From assembly GCA_022494885.1 (NCBI GenBank), contig JAGVSM010003529.1:1-64000 (forward strand): 64,000 nucleotides of DNA, given 5' to 3'. Origin of the DNA: Micrasema longulum (taxonomy: Eukaryota; Arthropoda; Insecta; Trichoptera; Brachycentridae). The position numbers and the translations under genes were made by a program. Shown here one piece after another: positions 28,909-38,439 of this stretch. How positions within the stretch are numbered: position 1 is the stretch's first letter; every line of letters starts with the position of its first letter. The notes beneath the pieces are model-generated. The model was not told the DNA's origin, did no database searches, and saw only the letters and a list, made by a program, of their open reading frames with translations.

Positions 28909-29292
28909 CTAGCTCATCCGATTAATCTCAGCTTGCTTCAATAATTTATCAACTTTATCGGCATTATCAAATCCGTGATCATAATGAAAACGAATTTCTG
29001 GTGAATATTTTAAATTAATTTTAGCAGTTATAAAATTTCTTATAGCATATTTCGAATTATTTAAAGATTCAGTAAGTTGTATTTTATTAAAAACCGTATT
29101 AAACGGTAAAAAGTAACAATCTGCTACTTTTAAATCAGCAGTAACTAAGACTTTGGTAATAGTTACTGGACAATTAATCAACCGCTCATCTAACATCTTA
29201 CCACGTCTTAGTACTTCCACTAATGCTGCATTTATTAATGTTGCAACTTTTTTTTGTCTTGAAGATTTTTCTCTATCGGAAACTTTTTGCAT
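28909..29292 (-). CDS. rbfA: 30S ribosome-binding factor A
   Basis: The protein has 127 residues, a KH-fold protein needed for late 30S maturation and cold growth. Recognisable parts are the N-terminal [22 protein letters not shown], the central [22 protein letters not shown] and the C-terminal [27 protein letters not shown], the family's signature tail. It follows infB with no gap (stop of infB at 29293), the standard rimP-nusA-infB-rbfA order. Confidence 0.95.
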   Translation of the reverse strand: MQKVSDREKSSRQKKVATLINAALVEVLRRGKMLDERLINCPVTITKVLVTADLKVADCYFLPFNTVFNKIQLTESLNNSKYAIRNFITAKINLKYSPEIRFHYDHGFDNADKVDKLLKQAEINRMS

Positions 29293-31782
29293 TTACAATA
29301 ATTGTTTTTTTTCTTCAATAATTTCAAAAACTTCTACAATATCAAATTGTTCGATATTCTCATAATTTTCAAAAGCGATACCACATTCAAAGCCCTCGTG
29401 GACTTCTTTGACATCATCTTTAAAACGTTTGAGAGTTTTAAGTTTTCCCTCATGAATAACGATATTGTCTCGTAATAAGCGAGCCCTAGCACCTCTTTTA
29501 ATAGTACCTTTAGTAACATAACTCCCAGCAATTTTTCCAACTTTCGAGACAGTGAATATTTGCCTGATCTCGACTGTACCAATATATTGCTCACGAATAA
29601 TTGGTGAAAGCATACCGCTGACTATTGATTTAATATCATCTAGTAAATTATAGATCAGAGAGTAATATCTAATATCCACTTTTTCTCTTTCTGCCAGAAT
29701 CAAAGCATTACTATTAGCCCTAACGTTAAAACCAATAATAATAGCATTTGATGCTGTAGCTAAGGTAACATCTGACTCCAATATTCCACCTACTGCGTGA
29801 TGTAAAATTCTTACACGAACTTCATCACTTGGCAGCTTTAATATACTAGTAACGATTGCTTCAATCGAACCTTGCACATCGCCTTTAATAATTATCGGTA
29901 ACTCTTTTATCATACCAGTGTTGCCAGAGGCTTTTAGGAATAATTCTTCTAGGCTTGATCTTTTGGTAACAGAAATTTTCTTTTCTTTTGCCAGGCGTTC
30001 ACGATATTCTACAATATCCCTAGCTTGTTTTTCATTCTGTACCACATTAAACTGATCGCCTGCCCGCGGAGCTTCATTTAAACCATAAATCTCTACTGGT
30101 AAACTTGGTTCTGCCTCGGTAATATCCACTCCCTTATCATTATTCATTCTCTTAATTTTACCGTATTTCGTTCCGGCAACTACTATATCTCCATTTCTTA
30201 GAGTACCACGTTGTACCAATATAGTAGTCACAGCTCCCTTACCTTTATCAACTTTTGCTTCTATGACCACACCAGCAGTGAGTCCGCTAAAGTTAGCCTT
30301 AATATCCTGCATTTCTGCCACTAATAATATAGCATCTTCTAACTTATCTAAATTAGTTTTTTTCAAAGCGGAAACCGGTACAATTATAGTATCGCCACCT
30401 AATTCTTCACTAACTAAATCGTACATTAACAGATCATTTTTAATTCGGTCAAGATTAATATCCGGCTTATCGATCTTATTTATTGCAACAATTATCGGGA
30501 CATTTGCTGCCTTAGCATGATTAATTGCTTCAATCGTTTGCGGCTTGATTCCATCATCTGCTGCAACTACTATAACTACTATATCAGTTACCTTAGCACC
30601 TCTAGTCCTCATCTCTGAAAACGCTTCATGCCCTGGAGTATCAATGAAAGTAATAGCCCTACCATCAGGCAATGTTACCCGATAAGCACCAATATGTTGG
30701 GTGATGCCGCCTGCCTCTTGACTTGCCAAATCAGTTGATTTTAAAGCGTCAAGTAACGAAGTTTTACCGTGATCGACATGTCCCATAATCGTTACAATAG
30801 GAACTCTATGCTTTAAATCTTCTTCTTTATCAGCTTCACTAATCAATATATTCTCAACATCGGATTCTTGTACCCTTTTTACTGTATGCCCTAAGGTCGT
30901 AGCAATAAGTTCAGCTGTATCTGTATCGATTGTCTGGCTGGTCGTAGCCATGATGCCAAGCTTCATCAATTCTTTTATAACATCGGTTGCTCGCTCAGAC
31001 ATTCTATTGGCTAGATCTCCGACAGAAATAGCTTCAGGAATAATAACTTCTCTATACACTTTGTCGGGTGTTTGTTGATAAGCTTTACGTTTTTCTTTTT
31101 CCCTTGCTCTTTTTATTGAGGCAAGGCTTCTAGTCTTACCGGCATTATCACTTCCGTCTGCATCAAGCATATTGAAAATATCTGCCTTTTTTAATTTTTT
31201 AGGCTCCTCAATTTTAACCTTTGGTACTACTATTTTATTATCACCAGCCTTATCTGTTGAAGAAATATCTTCAAGTGCAACACCGAAATGGCTTTGAGAA
31301 CCAATCACTGGTGATCTAACAAATGGCTTTGATTGATTTCTATCTTGCGAAGATGGAGTTGTAGGAGGTGCCTCAAAATCATTTTCAATATCTTGTGAAT
31401 CATCCTGGGTATTTTCTGGGATATCTTCTAAATAGTCTTGTGACGCAGATTGATTAATAGATGCAAGTTTACTAAGAGTACTAATCTTATTATCAATACC
31501 CTTAGATTTTGCATCTTCTGCTGCTTTTTTTAAAATAGTTAGGCGTCTATTAAATTCTTCTCCAGCAGCAGATTCCCCACTCTGAGCAGTAGAACCACTA
31601 GACCAAAGTTTGTTAAAAGACAAAGTACCAGTTGGAGTACTACTCTTCCTAACTTCTACAATGGTTTTTGCAGAACTAACAAAACCTCTAGTAACATTAG
31701 TAGGTTGAGATGGTTTGTTAAGCGAGAGTTTTGAGCCACCAAGTGTTAATTTCTTTGGTTTAGGTTCCTGGTCATACGTCAT
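29293..31782 (-). CDS. infB: Translation initiation factor IF-2
   Basis: The protein has 829 residues with the start chosen at ATG 31780..31782 ([16 protein letters not shown]), which has AAAGG 9 bases upstream; the frame extends 8 codons further. The N-terminal 240 residues are low-complexity. IF2N-like [31 protein letters not shown] precedes the GTPase domain: G1 GHVDHGKT at residues 334-341, [15 protein letters not shown]. Beta-barrel II and C1/C2 domains follow ([38 protein letters not shown]). It brings fMet-tRNA to the 30S subunit. It is unusually far (470 bases) from nusA because of a composite repeat. Confidence 0.97.
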   Translation of the reverse strand: MTYDQEPKPKKLTLGGSKLSLNKPSQPTNVTRGFVSSAKTIVEVRKSSTPTGTLSFNKLWSSGSTAQSGESAAGEEFNRRLTILKKAAEDAKSKGIDNKISTLSKLASINQSASQDYLEDIPENTQDDSQDIENDFEAPPTTPSSQDRNQSKPFVRSPVIGSQSHFGVALEDISSTDKAGDNKIVVPKVKIEEPKKLKKADIFNMLDADGSDNAGKTRSLASIKRAREKEKRKAYQQTPDKVYREVIIPEAISVGDLANRMSERATDVIKELMKLGIMATTSQTIDTDTAELIATTLGHTVKRVQESDVENILISEADKEEDLKHRVPIVTIMGHVDHGKTSLLDALKSTDLASQEAGGITQHIGAYRVTLPDGRAITFIDTPGHEAFSEMRTRGAKVTDIVVIVVAADDGIKPQTIEAINHAKAANVPIIVAINKIDKPDINLDRIKNDLLMYDLVSEELGGDTIIVPVSALKKTNLDKLEDAILLVAEMQDIKANFSGLTAGVVIEAKVDKGKGAVTTILVQRGTLRNGDIVVAGTKYGKIKRMNNDKGVDITEAEPSLPVEIYGLNEAPRAGDQFNVVQNEKQARDIVEYRERLAKEKKISVTKRSSLEELFLKASGNTGMIKELPIIIKGDVQGSIEAIVTSILKLPSDEVRVRILHHAVGGILESDVTLATASNAIIIGFNVRANSNALILAEREKVDIRYYSLIYNLLDDIKSIVSGMLSPIIREQYIGTVEIRQIFTVSKVGKIAGSYVTKGTIKRGARARLLRDNIVIHEGKLKTLKRFKDDVKEVHEGFECGIAFENYENIEQFDIVEVFEIIEEKKQLL

Positions 31783-31894
31783 AAATATTAAACCTTTAAA
31801 TAGCAATTATATATGCTAAAGTTTTGTAAATAATTCTGCTACCTAATTCAACGATTAGCAGATAGTATACTCTTCTGATTTGAAGAATTATTTT

Positions 31895-32084
31895 GTGAGC
31901 ATTCACGGAAAAAAGTTAAAGTACAAGACGTCTATTAGCAAGAAGGCATAAACCTAGAAGCAATCCATTCCTGACCATTTTTTAGATTACCACATCACCG
32001 CAAAGCGGCTCCTTGCTAATAGACGGTTGGTGAACAGATTTTTTATTCATCATAAGAAAATAGCAAAAAACCGTGAACGCTCAC
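31895..32084. repeat. Composite (nested) palindromic repeat between nusA and infB
   Basis: Outer inverted ends GTGAGCATTCACG (31895..31907) and CGTGAACGCTCAC (32072..32084) enclose a second palindrome, CGTCTATTAGCAAG..CTTGCTAATAGACG, with the core CTAGAAGCAATCCATTCC. The same outer shell surrounds a CGTCATTGCGAG element at 36028..36219. The 190-bp unit interrupts the nusA-infB operon. Confidence 0.88.
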
Positions 32085-32252
32085 AAATCTTTGTTGGTAA
32101 TGTTATAATAGGAAACTACCTACGATAACTAATTAAATTATATCAATAAAATTCTGAGTACTAATACTTAAGGTTAAATTATTTGAAAAAATTTTTAACT
32201 TTCTAGGATTTGAAACATCCATAACCAAATATTTCACCTCAACTCAAACAGC

Positions 32253-33746
32253 TTACTCATCATCACCAGTACGAGCTGTGCGAATTAGTAATTCGATATC
32301 ATTATCTACCATACTAGAATTAGGCACTAAAGATTTAAACTCATTAACTGTTAGCTCTCCCAAATCTTCTATAGTCTTTATACCATATTCAGCTAATTTT
32401 AATATGAATTCCGGTTGTAAATCCAATACATCAATTAATTCTTGTTCAACACCTAAATCCTCAAGCTTAATAATAATTTTTTCATTCTTAGCATTTACAT
32501 AATTTATTGATCGCTCGATGATCTCAGTTGCTAATTCTTCTTCAAATCCTTCAATATTCATTAAAGTTTCAATCTTACTAGAAGCCAACTGTTCTAAAGA
32601 AGTAAAACCTTCAGCAGATAACAATTGTGCTATCACTTCTTCAACATCCAGCGATTCCATAAATAATTCAGTAGCAGAACGAAACTCATCATTTCTTCGT
32701 TTGGATTCTTGATCTTCGGTCATTATATTAATATTCCAACCAGTAAGCCTAGATGCTAAACGAACATTTTGACCTCTTCTACCAATTGCAAGACTCAAAT
32801 TATCTTGAGATACGACTACATCAACTATATTTTTATCTTCATCGATGACAATTTTTGCAATTTCTGCAGAAGCCAATGCATTCATAATAAACTGGGCAAT
32901 ATTCTTACTCCATAATATTATATCTATCTTTTCACCATTAAGTTCATTAGTAATAGCTCTAATTCTATTACCTTTAATTCCTACGCATGAACCTATAGGA
33001 TCAATGCTAGAATCAGAAGCAAATACTGCAACTTTTGCCTTTGATCCAGGATCACGGGCTATAGCTCGCAATTCAATTATATTATCATAAATCTCTGGAA
33101 TCTCTAATTCAAGTAATTTTATTAGCATTTGGTCATCGCTTCTAGATAGAAAAATTTGTGGACCTTTAGACACCAATCTTACATCTTGTACATACGCTTT
33201 AATACGGTCATTAACTTTAAAGTTTTCTCCTCTAATTAGCTGTTCCTTTTTAATTATTGCCTCAGCACGACCAAGATCAACTATGATATTATTAAACTCT
33301 ATTCTCTTAACAATACCATTTAAAATCTCACCTTTCTTATCTTTAAAATCTTCATATTGTTTTTCTCTTTCCGTTTCACCAACGCGTTGTATTATTATTT
33401 GCTTAGCTGTTTGAGCTGCAACACGCCCAAGATCAATGGGTGGTAAGAGTTCATAAATTTCATCGCCAATTTTAGCATCAGCTTTCTTCTCAGTAGCATC
33501 ACTTAAAGAAATTTGAGTAAAATGATTCTCTACATCATCTACTACATCAAGGACTCTAAAAAGACTAATATTACCATTTTTTCTGTTAATCTCAGCTTTT
33601 ATATTATGTTCATTGCCATATTTCTTACGTCCTGCAGCCTGTACAGCCTGTTCCATAGCCGAAAGCAAAGCTTCCTTAGGCAGGTTCTTTTCTCTAGCCA
33701 CAGAGTCTATGATCTGTAGAATTTCTATGTTACCAATATTAACCAT
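32253..33746 (-). CDS. nusA: Transcription termination/antitermination factor NusA
   Basis: The protein has 497 residues. The N-terminal RNA-polymerase-binding domain (EILQIIDSVAREKNLPKEALLSAMEQAVQAAGRKKYG) is followed by S1 (EILNGIVKRIEFNNIIVDLGRAEAII), two KH domains (DPIGSCVGIKGNRIRAITNELNGEKIDII; LSLAIGRRGQNVRLASRLTGW) and two C-terminal acidic repeats (LLSAEGFTSLEQLA; LAEYGIKTIEDLGELTVNEF). It binds elongating polymerase and controls pausing. It lies 14 bases after rimP on the same strand. Confidence 0.96.
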   Translation of the reverse strand: MVNIGNIEILQIIDSVAREKNLPKEALLSAMEQAVQAAGRKKYGNEHNIKAEINRKNGNISLFRVLDVVDDVENHFTQISLSDATEKKADAKIGDEIYELLPPIDLGRVAAQTAKQIIIQRVGETEREKQYEDFKDKKGEILNGIVKRIEFNNIIVDLGRAEAIIKKEQLIRGENFKVNDRIKAYVQDVRLVSKGPQIFLSRSDDQMLIKLLELEIPEIYDNIIELRAIARDPGSKAKVAVFASDSSIDPIGSCVGIKGNRIRAITNELNGEKIDIILWSKNIAQFIMNALASAEIAKIVIDEDKNIVDVVVSQDNLSLAIGRRGQNVRLASRLTGWNINIMTEDQESKRRNDEFRSATELFMESLDVEEVIAQLLSAEGFTSLEQLASSKIETLMNIEGFEEELATEIIERSINYVNAKNEKIIIKLEDLGVEQELIDVLDLQPEFILKLAEYGIKTIEDLGELTVNEFKSLVPNSSMVDNDIELLIRTARTGDDE

Positions 33747-33760
33747 AAAATCACTACCTT

Positions 33761-34252
33761 TTAAGATTTTTTATTCATTAAATTTCTGAACATTTCATCT
33801 GTTAATACTAAAGAGGCTTTTTTTATCATATCAAATGAAAGCACTATATCTTCACCATTATTATGCAGATGAATTTTATTGTCTTCAGCTTTAACTATCT
33901 TTCCCTGATATCGAGTTCTACCATTTAATAATTCTTTTAATTTTATTGTAGCTTCCCTACCAAGAAATCTCGTATAATCTTCAAATTTTATTAAGGGACG
34001 TTCGATACCTGCTGAACAAATTTCTAAAAAATATTTATCACTAATTATATCTTCAACATCTAAGAGTGCCGAGATATTTCTACTAACATTACGACAATCT
34101 ATCATATTAACCTTCTTGCCATCCAATCTATCTATTAACACTTCAAGTACTTTATGGCTTGAACCCTTTAAAGTTACTTTTACTAAATCAAAACCAAGAT
34201 CTTTTAGGCTATCTTGTATAACATATATAATTTGTTGTTCTATAGTTTGCAT
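33761..34252 (-). CDS. rimP: Ribosome maturation factor RimP
   Basis: The protein has 163 residues with the start chosen at ATG 34250..34252 (MQTIEQQIIYVIQDSLKDLGFDLVKV), which fits the family. The longer frame to 34354 is translated from a palindromic repeat. Motifs: VLEVLIDRLDGKKVNMIDCRNVSRNISALLD and YFLEICSAGIERPL (RimP signature), then the C-terminal SH3-like barrel. It is needed for 30S subunit assembly and heads the rimP-nusA-infB-rbfA group. Confidence 0.95.
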   Translation of the reverse strand: MQTIEQQIIYVIQDSLKDLGFDLVKVTLKGSSHKVLEVLIDRLDGKKVNMIDCRNVSRNISALLDVEDIISDKYFLEICSAGIERPLIKFEDYTRFLGREATIKLKELLNGRTRYQGKIVKAEDNKIHLHNNGEDIVLSFDMIKKASLVLTDEMFRNLMNKKS

Positions 34253-34281
34253 TACTAATATAAATATTTTAAATACTTCAA

Positions 34282-34428
34282 TAGACTTCCTGCATAAGTC
34301 AAAAAAACCCTCGGGATTTTTAGGAGAAAAGAAGCCTGCTACCTTCGCGTACATAGACGATTGTTAAGGAGCGGAGGCAAGTTTCGACGACAAAATCACC
34401 AACTAGATTGACTTATGCAGGAAGTCTA
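34282..34428. repeat. 147-bp palindromic element (TAGACTTCCTGCATAAGTCA ends)
   Basis: The 20-bp ends TAGACTTCCTGCATAAGTCA and its exact complement at 34409..34428 bound an AT-to-mixed core. Size, end sequence and inner features match the 146-bp in-frame element at 54486..54631, so they are the same family. It sits 29 bases upstream of rimP, in the leader or promoter. Confidence 0.9.
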
Positions 34429-34433
34429 ATAAA

Positions 34434-34456
34434 AAAGGTGGGTTAAACCCACCTTT
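34434..34456. terminator. Strong hairpin beside the rimP leader
   Basis: AAAGGTGGGTT-A-AACCCACCTTT makes an 11-bp perfect stem, with a run of six A on its left (a U-tract on the minus strand). As a minus-strand intrinsic terminator it would stop transcripts entering the rimP operon from the right, for example antisense from the porin region. Confidence 0.6.
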
Positions 34457-34603
34457 GTTCTTCACAACAATTTCAACCCACTAAATTAAAATACAATATT
34501 TCTATGGTATTAGCAACAATTAAAAAATATTACTATAGTTGTAAATTTGCTATTACAACTAGCCTATTTATATAGTAAACACAGCTATTTATGAGTTATT
34601 TAG

Positions 34604-34632
34604 TTACATTATGATTTATCTTATGCTATAAT
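34604..34632 (+). promoter_or_regulatory. Sigma70-type promoter of the porin gene
   Basis: -35 TTACAT (34604..34609), a 17-base spacer and a consensus -10 TATAAT (34627..34632) point to a start near 34639 and a leader of about 65 bases before the ATG at 34705. Confidence 0.75.
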
Positions 34633-34704
34633 TTTAAATAAGAAATTGGTCTGTATTTAAGTATGGATGAATGAAGATAAGTGAATTGAAATTTAGGTAT
34701 TACA

Positions 34705-36024
34705 ATGAAAAAATTAATGATATTACTATGTTTTTCTTGTTTTTCAAGCATAGCATTCGCTAGTGGTAGTGCTACTCAAGCTGATGCTGCTTCAGATACA
34801 GAAATAAAATTAGAAGGGTGTTTTGATTTCCAATCTGGTTATAGAAATCAGAAAAAATTGTCAGGGACAAGTAAAAATATTACTGATAATAAGAAAAATC
34901 TTGGATTTTATACTGAAGCTGCTTTTATGGCTACTGCCAAACAAGAATTGAATGATGTGACAGTTGGAGCCAAAATAGTTTTACTAACAACCACTAAACC
35001 AAAACTTTCTGCAGCTTATAATGGTTCTCATATTTTCTTAGAAACAGACTATGGTAAAGTAGAGTTAGGATCTCCTCATGACGCTGCTTCTAACATGAGT
35101 GTTGGCACTGGTTCAACTGCTGTACCACTTGCTGGTTGTGGTTGGAGTAAGTTTGCAGTACTAGATGATGACAATATGAAATATAAGGGTCTAAAGCCAG
35201 ATTTTGATACGTCCGGTAGTAGTATTTTTCACATGGGTTCGTTCAGCAATAGCTTTGATGACATCAGTAGCAAAACAGAGACATCTAGAAAAGTTTCTTA
35301 CTATACACCTGAAATGCAAGGTTTTCAGTTTGGTATTTCTTATATTCCTGATTCAGCAAATACTGGTGGTAATCGTAGTCTAAAAAATTTAGACGATAAG
35401 GGTTTGAGTAAATTAGGGGTTGGTGTAACTAAAGTAAAAGTACCAGATATAAACGGTGGTAAAGATAATCAGGTGATTATAAATCAGAATGTCAGAGATG
35501 CGATTTCTGCAGGAATATCCTATAAATATGAAATTATAGATGATGTATCAGTAAAAGTGGGCATTACAGGAGAGTATGGTAAACCAGCTAGTAAGATTAT
35601 AGTATTAGATCCCGATGACAAGGTATTATATAGATATAAGCTATCAAATCTAGCTTCTTACAATTTAGGAGCAATCTTTACTTACGGTAATATTTCCTGT
35701 GCAGCTTCTTATGGTAATTTAGGTAAAAGTTTAACTTCAAAAGCTTATCATAAAGTTGGTCGTAACACGCAATATTATAAGGGGGCAATTGCCTATGGGC
35801 AGGGACCTATGAAAACAAGTGTTTCCTATTTTAGATCGCTGAAGTATAAAAATACTGTTGATACAATAAGTCTTGGTACTCAGTATTTAGTAACACCAGG
35901 GTTGTTGCCTTATGCTGAAATATCTTATTTCCAAGCTAAAGGTAAACCAGTTTATTTTGTTGAAGCTCCTAAAACAAAAACTAGAGGTACTGTTGCTCTT
36001 ATTGGTGCAAGGCTTAAATTCTAA
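34705..36024 (+). CDS. Outer-membrane porin
   Basis: The protein has 439 residues. The Sec signal peptide is MKKLMILLCFSCFSSIAFASG, cut about residue 20. The mature protein opens with IKLEGCFDFQSGYRN and is made of alternating strands typical of a 16-stranded Gram-negative porin. It contains the loop-3 region motif YGKVELGSPHDAASNM and ends in a terminal Phe (ALIGARLKF) as required by the Bam machinery. Asp/Gly-rich loops are long. It stands alone, has a near-consensus promoter and is followed by a composite repeat. It probably provides diffusion of small solutes; no specificity can be read. Confidence 0.88.
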   Translation: MKKLMILLCFSCFSSIAFASGSATQADAASDTEIKLEGCFDFQSGYRNQKKLSGTSKNITDNKKNLGFYTEAAFMATAKQELNDVTVGAKIVLLTTTKPKLSAAYNGSHIFLETDYGKVELGSPHDAASNMSVGTGSTAVPLAGCGWSKFAVLDDDNMKYKGLKPDFDTSGSSIFHMGSFSNSFDDISSKTETSRKVSYYTPEMQGFQFGISYIPDSANTGGNRSLKNLDDKGLSKLGVGVTKVKVPDINGGKDNQVIINQNVRDAISAGISYKYEIIDDVSVKVGITGEYGKPASKIIVLDPDDKVLYRYKLSNLASYNLGAIFTYGNISCAASYGNLGKSLTSKAYHKVGRNTQYYKGAIAYGQGPMKTSVSYFRSLKYKNTVDTISLGTQYLVTPGLLPYAEISYFQAKGKPVYFVEAPKTKTRGTVALIGARLKF

Positions 36025-36027
36025 CTT

Positions 36028-36219
36028 GCGAGCATTCACAGAAAGAAAAAATTAAAGTACAAGATATCATTGCGAGAAGGCGTAGCCGACGAAGCAATCC
36101 ATTTTCAATCACGTTCCTGGATTGCTTCGTAGACCTTACGGTCTCCTCGCAATGACGCTTGGTACTAAGATTTTTTTTATTCATCACAAGAAAATAGCAA
36201 AAAAATCGTGAACGCTCAC
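36028..36219. repeat. Composite palindrome: CGTCATTGCGAG element inside a GTGAGCATTCAC shell
   Basis: Outer ends GCGAGCATTCAC and CGTGAACGCTCAC (36207..36219), with adjacent sequence shared with 31895..32084 (AAATTAAAGTACAAGA; ATTTTTTTTATTCATCACAAGAAAATAGC). A complete CGTCATTGCGAG-type element lies within at 36067..36157. It may also act as transcription end for the porin. Confidence 0.9.
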
Positions 36220-36267
36220 AATATCCTTCAACATTTACAAGAATGTTATTAAATGTATCACAAGGAC

Positions 36268-36591
36268 TTAAAAAGGCATTTTTAGTCCAGGTGGTAAACC
36301 AATGTTACCAAAAGCATTATGCATAGAATTTTGTGAATCCTCATCAACTTTGCTTTTTGCATCACTGAAAGCTGCAACAATTAAATCTTCCAGCAACTCT
36401 TTCTCGGTCTCTTTAAGCAAAGAGGCATCAATAGAGACCTTACGAACTTCACCTCGACCACTAACGGTAATATTTACTAACCCGCCACCTGCATTTCCAG
36501 AATATTCAGTACTTGCCATTTGCTCTTGCATCTCCTGCATTTTTTTCTGCATTGACTGAGCTTGTTTTAAAAACTGATTAAAATTTACCAT
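36268..36591 (-). CDS. YbaB/EbfC nucleoid-associated protein
   Basis: The protein has 107 residues. The N-terminal helix MVNFNQFLKQAQSMQKKMQEMQEQMAS and the central EYSGNAGGGLVNITVSGRGEVRKVSIDASLL are characteristic, followed by DLIVAAFSDAKSKVDE. It binds DNA as a dimer. It is the usual companion of dnaX, here 12 bases downstream of it. Confidence 0.94.
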   Translation of the reverse strand: MVNFNQFLKQAQSMQKKMQEMQEQMASTEYSGNAGGGLVNITVSGRGEVRKVSIDASLLKETEKELLEDLIVAAFSDAKSKVDEDSQNSMHNAFGNIGLPPGLKMPF

Positions 36592-36603
36592 ACTTATATC
36601 TCT

Positions 36604-38142
36604 TTAATTCTTTAACAGGATATCTGAAATCGTGATATTTGGAAAGTGTTTTGTTAAAATTTCCCAATCTTTACTTGATTTTACTTTATTCGTCAATTGC
36701 TCTTTAAGAGTAATTATTGTTAGTTGTTTTGTAATGATAACATTCCAGTTTTTACCTGACCAAGCAAATAACAAGCTAGCAATTTGCTCTCTTATTTTAT
36801 TATTCAGATCATTTCCAGCAATTTCCATAGTCTGAAGTGCAAAGGATTTTAACTCCACTTGGTTTAACAATCTGTAATAAATTTCCATCTCATTCTGCAA
36901 ATGTAAAAACTCCAGAAAATCGGTAATTTGATAATTTTGAGTTGATTGTTGTAATACAGGCTGTTCTAGTTGTGCCCTATCATTATGTATATCCACTAAT
37001 TCCTCTAGTGATGGCAACATTTGTGAGTAGATGGATTTTATCACCAACATTTCAGCTTCTATTAACTGATTATGGGAAGTTTTCATTTCTATAATCCCTT
37101 TACTATATATTTGCCAGATAATAGACAATTGAGAAAGGGTAACTTTTGTTAAAATAGCTGTAACCTGATCATTAAAAGGTAAATATATAGGATTTTGATA
37201 ATCAGGTAATATCTTTGCCTTATTAAGATAGGCACTAAAATCAGCAACTAAGCCTACAAAAATTTCTAAATTTGCTGAAGAGATATAAAGCTGGTTTACT
37301 AAATCAATCGACTTAGCCGCATCTTTTTGAATAATATACTCAAAGAATTTGATGATACTAGCTGTATCAACTAAACCAAGTATTTGATAAACGATTTCAG
37401 GGGTAATAACCTCCCCTGCCCCCAAACTTGTTGCTTGATCTAGTACTGAGACCGCATCTCTAGCCGACCCATCAGATCTAGATGCAATTATTTTAAGAGC
37501 CTCTATTTCAATTTTCAACTGTTCTTTTTTGGCAATTTCTTGAATTAATTGGAAAATATCATCAAATGTTAATCTTCTTAAATCATAGCGTTGACATCTA
37601 GAAATTACAGTTAATGGAATTTTTTGTGGTTCGGTAGTAGCAAATATGAATATGACGTGGGCTGGTGGTTCTTCAAGAATTTTAAGTAACGCATTAAATG
37701 CCCCTTTAGACAGCATATGAACTTCATCAATTATAAAGATACTATACCTACCAATTAGCGGTTTGTAATCACTGCTTTCTATTATTTTACGAATATCATC
37801 AACACTTGTCTTACTGGCAGCATCCATTTCAATTATATCAGGATGATTATTTTTGTTAAAACTATTACAATTCTGACAATCCTCACAAGGCTTAATATGA
37901 TCAGCTTCAACTATCTGATTGGTACAGTTAATAGTTTTAGCAATAATACGTGCTGCAGTAGTTTTACCAACTCCTCTAATACCAGTAAGAAGATAGCCTT
38001 GAGATATACGATCCTTTTGAATAGTATAGTTTAGAATTTTTGTTAAAACTTCTTGTCCGTATAGTTCAGAGAAATTAGCCGGACGATATTTTCTAGCAAA
38101 GGTAATATATTGGTCAGTTGTTTTTGTCACAGCTATATTCAC
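36604..38142 (-). CDS. dnaX: DNA polymerase III subunit gamma/tau
   Basis: The protein has 512 residues. Walker A GIRGVGKT (54-61), the four zinc-binding Cys (73, 86, 89, 92), Walker B FIIDEVHML (137-145), and the sensor SRCQRYDLRR region are all visible. The C-terminal 150 residues are poorly conserved and shorter than in E. coli tau. It loads the sliding clamp and organises the replisome. It lies next to ybaB on the same strand. No A-rich frameshift site for a separate gamma form is evident. Confidence 0.96.
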   Translation of the reverse strand: MNIAVTKTTDQYITFARKYRPANFSELYGQEVLTKILNYTIQKDRISQGYLLTGIRGVGKTTAARIIAKTINCTNQIVEADHIKPCEDCQNCNSFNKNNHPDIIEMDAASKTSVDDIRKIIESSDYKPLIGRYSIFIIDEVHMLSKGAFNALLKILEEPPAHVIFIFATTEPQKIPLTVISRCQRYDLRRLTFDDIFQLIQEIAKKEQLKIEIEALKIIASRSDGSARDAVSVLDQATSLGAGEVITPEIVYQILGLVDTASIIKFFEYIIQKDAAKSIDLVNQLYISSANLEIFVGLVADFSAYLNKAKILPDYQNPIYLPFNDQVTAILTKVTLSQLSIIWQIYSKGIIEMKTSHNQLIEAEMLVIKSIYSQMLPSLEELVDIHNDRAQLEQPVLQQSTQNYQITDFLEFLHLQNEMEIYYRLLNQVELKSFALQTMEIAGNDLNNKIREQIASLLFAWSGKNWNVIITKQLTIITLKEQLTNKVKSSKDWEILTKHFPNITISDILLKN

Positions 38143-38240
38143 AAAATATGATGAGATGCGTTATCATAGTAAGAGCAATTTAATTAAGGCATACAACTAA
38201 AATAGTTGATATTTTTTATATTAATAATATTCCTTAAACA

Positions 38241-38399
38241 CCTAGGCTCTGTGAACAAAATTTAAATTACTAGATTTCGACTCTTTTTAGCTGCAAATTA
38301 TAAGATTTTTTTGAAATAGAACTAACTATTCCGGCAAAAATCTTATTAATTTTCGCTTAAAAATACTCAAAATCTAAACAATTAAAATTTTGTTCACAG
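38241..38399. repeat. AT-rich MITE-like palindrome (CTGTGAACAAAATTT ends)
   Basis: Ends CTGTGAACAAAATTTAAATT (38249..38268) and AATTAAAATTTTGTTCACAG (38380..38399) bound a 151-bp element. The second copy is at 28740..28885 in the opposite orientation. CCTAGG precedes the end in both copies, so the repeat unit extends outwards a few bases. The IS110-type element begins directly after it. Confidence 0.85.
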
Positions 38400-38439
38400 C
38401 AATTATCTTTTATATATATTTTATAAAAAAATATATACA

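Noticed and set aside
29334..29594. Minus-strand 86-residue ORF overlapping infB
   Set aside because: Alternative frame of the infB 3' end, where IF-2 domain motifs fill the main frame.
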